Source: Ktedonobacterales bacterium | GTDB lineage: Bacteria > Chloroflexota > Ktedonobacteria > Ktedonobacterales > JADMIN01 | Reading direction: 5' to 3' | Length of the DNA stretch: 9,761 nt | Assembly (NCBI GenBank): GCA_025450405.1 | Contig: JANWHL010000067.1 | Span: forward strand, 1 to 9,761 | Shown: positions 6,420 through 9,761 of the stretch, piece after piece | How the letters are laid out: the number at the start of each line of letters is the position of its first letter | Position numbering within the stretch: position 1 is the first letter of the stretch | Notes under the pieces: model-generated | The model's database searches: none | Told to the model about the DNA's origin: nothing | The model's input: the letters and a program-made list of their open reading frames with translations, nothing else | Program-made: the position numbers and the translations under genes

Positions 6420-7172
6420 ATGTTTGTCGAGGAGTTGATTCGTTTGGCGGTGGCCGCCGTCCTCGGCGCGGCGATCGGCCTGGAACGCGAACGCCTGGAG
6501 CGCGGCGCGGGGCTGCGCACGCATGCGCTGGTGGCCACGGCCTCGGCGTTGGTGATGCTGGTGTCGTCGTACGGCTTCGCGGGAGTCGTCACCGCCGATC
6601 ACACCATTGTGGTGGACCCCTCGCGCATCGCGGCGCAAGTGGTGAGTGGGATTGGCTTTCTGGGCGCGGGAACGATCATCCTGCGCCGCAATGCGATCCG
6701 TGGGCTGACCACGGCGGCGAGCGTCTGGGCCGTGGCGGGCATCGGGCTGGCGGCGGGCGCCGGCCTCTACTTTCCCGCTGGCGCTACCACCGGCATCCTG
6801 CTGGTGATCCTGACCGCGCTCCGGCCGGTCGAGCGCCGCCTCTTCGGGCACAAACGTGCCTGGCTTTTCGCGCTGCGCGTGCGCCGACAGGCGGGTCAGG
6901 TATCGGCCATTGAAGCCGAGGTGCGCGCCAGCGGCCACGAATTGAGCCGACTGGCGCTGGAGCCCGGCCGCCGCGACGACGAGGGCGCGATCCGGTTCGA
7001 GCTGCGCGGCGGTGTACCGGCCAACCTACCGGCGCTCGCCGAACGTCTTCAGCGACTCCCAGGCGTCCAATCGGTCACGTACTCAGTGGGGAGGCTCATT
7101 GAGGCGGAGCATGAGTCGGACGCCGACGCCGATGATCTGGCGGCTGACCTGGACGAACGCCTGCGCGAGTGA
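6420..7172 (+). CDS. MgtC/SapB family membrane protein
   Basis: The 250-residue product has the compact helical membrane domain of the MgtC/SapB family. The family segments are all present: AAIGLERE at 17-24, AGLRTHALVATASALVML at 30-47, the conserved VSGIGFLGAGTIIL at 75-88, then RGLTTAASVWAVAGIGLAAG at 94-113. Another helix follows at about 118-135. The C-terminal part (about 150-227) looks like the ACT-like soluble domain found in many members, and it ends in an acidic Asp/Glu tail. MgtC proteins help virulent bacteria live at low Mg2+ and inhibit F-type ATP synthase; the role of environmental homologues is less clear. The start is fixed by GGGAG at 6408-6412. The ABC-F gene starts 79 bp downstream on the same strand and may or may not share its transcript. 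Confidence 0.92.
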   Translation: MFVEELIRLAVAAVLGAAIGLERERLERGAGLRTHALVATASALVMLVSSYGFAGVVTADHTIVVDPSRIAAQVVSGIGFLGAGTIILRRNAIRGLTTAASVWAVAGIGLAAGAGLYFPAGATTGILLVILTALRPVERRLFGHKRAWLFALRVRRQAGQVSAIEAEVRASGHELSRLALEPGRRDDEGAIRFELRGGVPANLPALAERLQRLPGVQSVTYSVGRLIEAEHESDADADDLAADLDERLRE

Positions 7173-7212
7173 GGCGCGTACCCGAGACGCGGCGCCGTTC
7201 GGGCCAGCCATC

Positions 7213-7242
7213 TTGCGGCGCCGCTGGCTGATCGCATACGAT
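7213..7242 (+). promoter_or_regulatory. Candidate promoter for a leaderless ABC-F transcript
   Basis: TTGCGG (7213-7218) and TACGAT (7237-7242) have an 18-bp spacer. Nine bases separate the second box from ATG 7252, so the transcript would start within a few bases of the ATG. The gene has no Shine-Dalgarno sequence, which fits leaderless translation. Spacer and box sequences resemble those upstream of the isomerase gene. Confidence 0.35.
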
Positions 7243-7251
7243 GCGTATGCT

Positions 7252-9204
7252 ATGTCTATCGCCACACTGACCGGTGTCGCCAGATCCTTTGGCGCCCAGC
7301 AAATCTTCAGCGACGTCGCGTTCCGCATCGAAAACGACGACCGCATCGGCCTAGTCGGCCCTAATGGTGCTGGCAAGACCACCTTGCTCGCGCTCATCGG
7401 CGGCACGCTCGAGCCCGATGCCGGGAACGTCGCGCTCGCCGTCGGCACCCGCGCGGGCTATCTCGCGCAGGACTCCGATTTCCTCCCTGACCGCAGCCTG
7501 TATGACGAGATGCTGTCCGTCTTCGATGATGTGCGGGCCTGGGAGGACGAGCTGGCCGCTCTGGGAGCGCGCCTCGCCGAGCCGGAGCTCCTGGCGGACC
7601 AGACCGCGTATGGCGGCGCGCTCGCGCGGTACGCGGAGCTCCAGGCGCGCTTCGAGCACGCCGGTGGGTACACCATGGAGCCGCGGGTTCGCCAGGTGCT
7701 GGATGGCCTCGGCTTCAGCCGCGAACAGCAGGCCGCCCCCGCCGGCCACCTGAGCGGCGGCCAACGCACGCGTGCCGCCCTGGGCAAGCTCCTGCTGCAG
7801 GAACCTGACTTGCTCTTGCTGGATGAGCCAACCAATCACCTTGATCTGGCCGCTCTGGAATGGCTCGAGACCTATCTCACGACCTGGCACGGCGCGGTGG
7901 TCGTCGTCTCCCACGATCGCTACTTTCTCGACCGCGTCACCAGACGTACGATCGAGGTGGCGGACGGTCGTGTGACGCTTTATCCCGGCAATTACACGAC
8001 CTTTGTGCGACTGCGCGCGGAGCGTGTGGATCGCTGGACCAAGGAGTATGCCGCCCAGCAAGAGCACATTGCCCGCACTGAGGACTTCATTCGCCGCTAT
8101 AAGGCTGGCCAGCGCAGCAAGGAAGCCCGTGGCAGGCAGACGCTGCTTGACCGCCTGGAACGCGTCGAGCGGCCGCCCGCGACGGCCGGCCTCCACTTCA
8201 GCCTGCACGTCGCCATCCAGTCTGGCGAGATCGTGCTGCGTGCCGACCAACTGGTGGTTGGCTATGCGGCCGGCGCGCGCGACCCGGTCGCCGGTACGGA
8301 GGGGGATGTGGACGAGACACGCGAACGGCGGGGCGCCGGATTGCGCGTGCTGCTCCCGGAAGCCCAGGTGCGGCGGGGTGAGCGGATCGGCCTCATTGGG
8401 CCGAATGGCGCGGGCAAGACCACAATCCTGCGCACCATCGTGGGGCAAATACCCGCGCTGGATGGCCAACTGGCGCTTGGACATAATGTTCAGGTCGGGT
8501 ATTACGCCCAGACCCACGAAGGTCTGAACCCGCGCGCCACCCTGATCGACGAGATTCGCCGCGCCAGCCAGTTAAGTGAGGAGGGGGCGCGCACGTTTCT
8601 CGGACGGTTTCTGTTCACCGGCGACGATGTGTTCAAACCCATCGGGGCGCTGAGTGGGGGGGAGCGCAGCCGTGTGGCCCTGGCCAAATTGACGCTCCAG
8701 GGGGCCAACTTCCTGGTGCTGGACGAGCCCACCAATCACCTCGATCTGCCCGCCCGTCAGGTGCTCGAGGGCCTGCTCAATGGTTACGACGGCACGCTGC
8801 TCTTTGTTTCGCACGACCGCTACTTCGTGGACGCCCTCGCGACGCGCCTGTGGGTGCTCGAAGGCGGGCGGATTGCGAGCTATGACGGCAACTATAGCGT
8901 CTACCGCGCCCGGCAGACACGCGCCGCGGCAATGGAGCGGACGGCGCGGGCGCGGGCTGATGCGCAAGAAGCGGCCATCAAGAGCGCGCTACGGTCGGGA
9001 GGCTCCGCGCGCGAACGCACGGCCGAGCGAGTCGAAAGCGAAATTGCCACGGCTGAGGCCCAGCTGGCCAAGTTGGAGGCGTCACTGGGCGAGGCCAGCG
9101 CCGCCGCCGATGTGGTCCGCATCACCGCCCTCGCCACTGAGTATGAGGGCGAGCGGGCGCGGCTCGACGCGCTCTATGAGGAATGGGCTGAGAAGGCGGG
9201 ATGA
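7252..9204 (+). CDS. ABC-F family ATPase (ribosome-associated)
   Basis: ABC-F proteins are soluble twin-ATPases that act on the ribosome, not transporters. The 650-residue product has two ATP-binding domains. The first has Walker A GPNGAGKTT at 36-44, signature LSGGQ at 167-171 and Walker B LLLLDEPTNHLD ending at 198. The second has Walker A GPNGAGKTT at 383-391, signature LSGGE at 467-471 and DEPTNHLD from 491. Both Walker B glutamates (192, 492) are present. Between the domains is the charged helical linker typical of the family (about 245-320), and the last 95 or so residues form a charged coiled-coil as in Uup/YdiF-like members. An acidic loop (about 343-365) is inserted near the start of domain two. 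The reading frame is open back to 7012, inside the MgtC gene, but homology starts at MSIATLTGVARSFG, so ATG 7252 is chosen. A translation factor or antibiotic-protection role cannot be separated here. Confidence 0.94.
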   Translation: MSIATLTGVARSFGAQQIFSDVAFRIENDDRIGLVGPNGAGKTTLLALIGGTLEPDAGNVALAVGTRAGYLAQDSDFLPDRSLYDEMLSVFDDVRAWEDELAALGARLAEPELLADQTAYGGALARYAELQARFEHAGGYTMEPRVRQVLDGLGFSREQQAAPAGHLSGGQRTRAALGKLLLQEPDLLLLDEPTNHLDLAALEWLETYLTTWHGAVVVVSHDRYFLDRVTRRTIEVADGRVTLYPGNYTTFVRLRAERVDRWTKEYAAQQEHIARTEDFIRRYKAGQRSKEARGRQTLLDRLERVERPPATAGLHFSLHVAIQSGEIVLRADQLVVGYAAGARDPVAGTEGDVDETRERRGAGLRVLLPEAQVRRGERIGLIGPNGAGKTTILRTIVGQIPALDGQLALGHNVQVGYYAQTHEGLNPRATLIDEIRRASQLSEEGARTFLGRFLFTGDDVFKPIGALSGGERSRVALAKLTLQGANFLVLDEPTNHLDLPARQVLEGLLNGYDGTLLFVSHDRYFVDALATRLWVLEGGRIASYDGNYSVYRARQTRAAAMERTARARADAQEAAIKSALRSGGSARERTAERVESEIATAEAQLAKLEASLGEASAAADVVRITALATEYEGERARLDALYEEWAEKAG

Positions 9205-9246
9205 GGTCGAAGTGGAGGGATGTTGGCAAGGCGAGGAGTTGCCGCG

Positions 9247-9253
9247 AAAGGGG
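9247..9253 (+). promoter_or_regulatory. Ribosome binding site of coaE
   Basis: AAAGGGG stands nine bases before ATG 9263, the first ATG with a matching family N-terminus. Confidence 0.55.
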
Positions 9254-9262
9254 ACACGCACC

Positions 9263-9761
9263 ATGCCGTTTATCCTCGGCCTGACTGGCAACATCGCCAG
9301 CGGCAAGACGTCGGTCGGGCTCATGCTACTGGAGCTTGGCGCCGCCGTGTATGAGGATGCCGATCAAGCGGTACACGAGCTCTACCTGCCGGGCCAGCCG
9401 CTCGTCGCGCAGCTCTCGGATGCCTTTGGGGCGGGCATCGTCGACGCCGAGGGCGGCGTGGACCGGCGGCGACTTGGTGAACTCGTATTCGGCGACCGCG
9501 CGGCCCTGCGCCGGTTGGAGCAGCTGGTCCATCCCGCCGTTCAGGCCGCGCTGTTGGGGCGGCTGCGGCGCATCCCCGCCGATGGCATCGGCGTTCTCGA
9601 CGCCGTCAAGCTGGTGGAGGCGGGCTACGCACCGATGTGCCAGGGGGTTTGGGTGGTGACGTGCCCCGAAGCGACGCAACTGGATCGTCTGGTCCGCGAC
9701 CGCGGCCTCAGCCCGGAACAGGCGCGGGCGCGGCTCGATGCCCAGCCGCCGCTCGGCCCGA
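9263..9761 (+). CDS. coaE: Dephospho-CoA kinase CoaE (partial, cut by window end)
   Basis: CoaE phosphorylates the 3'-hydroxyl of dephospho-CoA with ATP, the last step of coenzyme A synthesis. The first 166 residues are present, of about 195-205 normally, and the frame is open to the window edge. The P-loop GLTGNIASGKT ends at Thr16 (Lys15 binds phosphate). DAD follows at 32-34, in the stretch YEDADQAVHELY that contacts the substrate, then LVHPAV with His90, LDAVKLVEAGY at 112-122, WVVTCPE on the beta-strand near 130, and the lid-end RLDAQPP at 157-163 with Arg157 and Gln161. All key positions are intact. The start at 9263 begins MPFILGLTG, as expected for the family. It lies 58 bp after the ABC-F stop on the same strand, so co-transcription is likely. 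Confidence 0.94.
   Translation, partial: MPFILGLTGNIASGKTSVGLMLLELGAAVYEDADQAVHELYLPGQPLVAQLSDAFGAGIVDAEGGVDRRRLGELVFGDRAALRRLEQLVHPAVQAALLGRLRRIPADGIGVLDAVKLVEAGYAPMCQGVWVVTCPEATQLDRLVRDRGLSPEQARARLDAQPPLGP

Noticed and set aside
7012..7251. Upstream extension of the ABC-F frame by 80 codons
   Set aside because: It overlaps the end of the MgtC-family gene, and family homology begins only at ATG 7252.
7351..8517. Long open frame of 388 codons on the minus strand
   Set aside because: It is the antisense shadow of the ABC-F gene, whose motifs on the plus strand are unambiguous. Its translation resembles no family.
1..9761. CRISPR array, tRNA or rRNA genes, IS elements, toxin-antitoxin pairs, defence systems
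   Set aside because: No regularly spaced repeats, transposase motifs, terminal inverted repeats, cloverleaf-like segments or defence-protein motifs were seen on either strand.

Overview
This is a high-GC bacterial chromosomal segment with no plasmid, phage, IS or CRISPR signals. The mix of genes fits Chloroflexota (for example Thermomicrobia-like lineages) best: a CoaE with a 'LDAVKLVEAG' segment, a site-2 protease fused to CBS domains, a class of M50-like protein with an alpha-helical tail, and a Thr-rich lipoprotein stalk carrying a PQQ-type propeller. That placement is an inference from sequence style, not a proven assignment.

Layout. Positions 1-62 may hold the last codons of an upstream gene. 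A lipoprotein with an eight-repeat PQQ-like beta-propeller follows (170-1381, +), then queC (1604-2329, +) for the 7-deazaguanine (queuosine/preQ0) pathway. The 246 bp after queC contain, antisense, a decayed C-terminal piece of an ABC exporter ATPase. Next come a 65-residue single-pass membrane protein (2576-2773, +) and, with zero spacing, an M50-like membrane protein (2774-3916, +) whose HExxH motif reads YEAGH. Convergent to it, 18 bp away, is an intact site-2 protease with two CBS domains (3935-5134, -). A perfect 8-bp inverted repeat sits between the two stop codons.

The right half has a TIM-barrel sugar isomerase/AP-endonuclease-2-like protein (5350-6210, -), divergent from a MgtC/SapB-family membrane protein (6420-7172, +). 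An ABC-F ATPase (7252-9204, +) and dephospho-CoA kinase coaE (9263 to the window edge, +) follow in what may be one operon.

Most of the window is ordinary housekeeping. The best candidate for something under-described is the tandem of a tiny membrane protein and a probable pseudo-protease facing an intact relative of the same clan, next to the relic of a lost ABC transporter. Two genes (isomerase and ABC-F) lack a Shine-Dalgarno sequence and have promoter-like boxes placed so that their transcripts could be leaderless.
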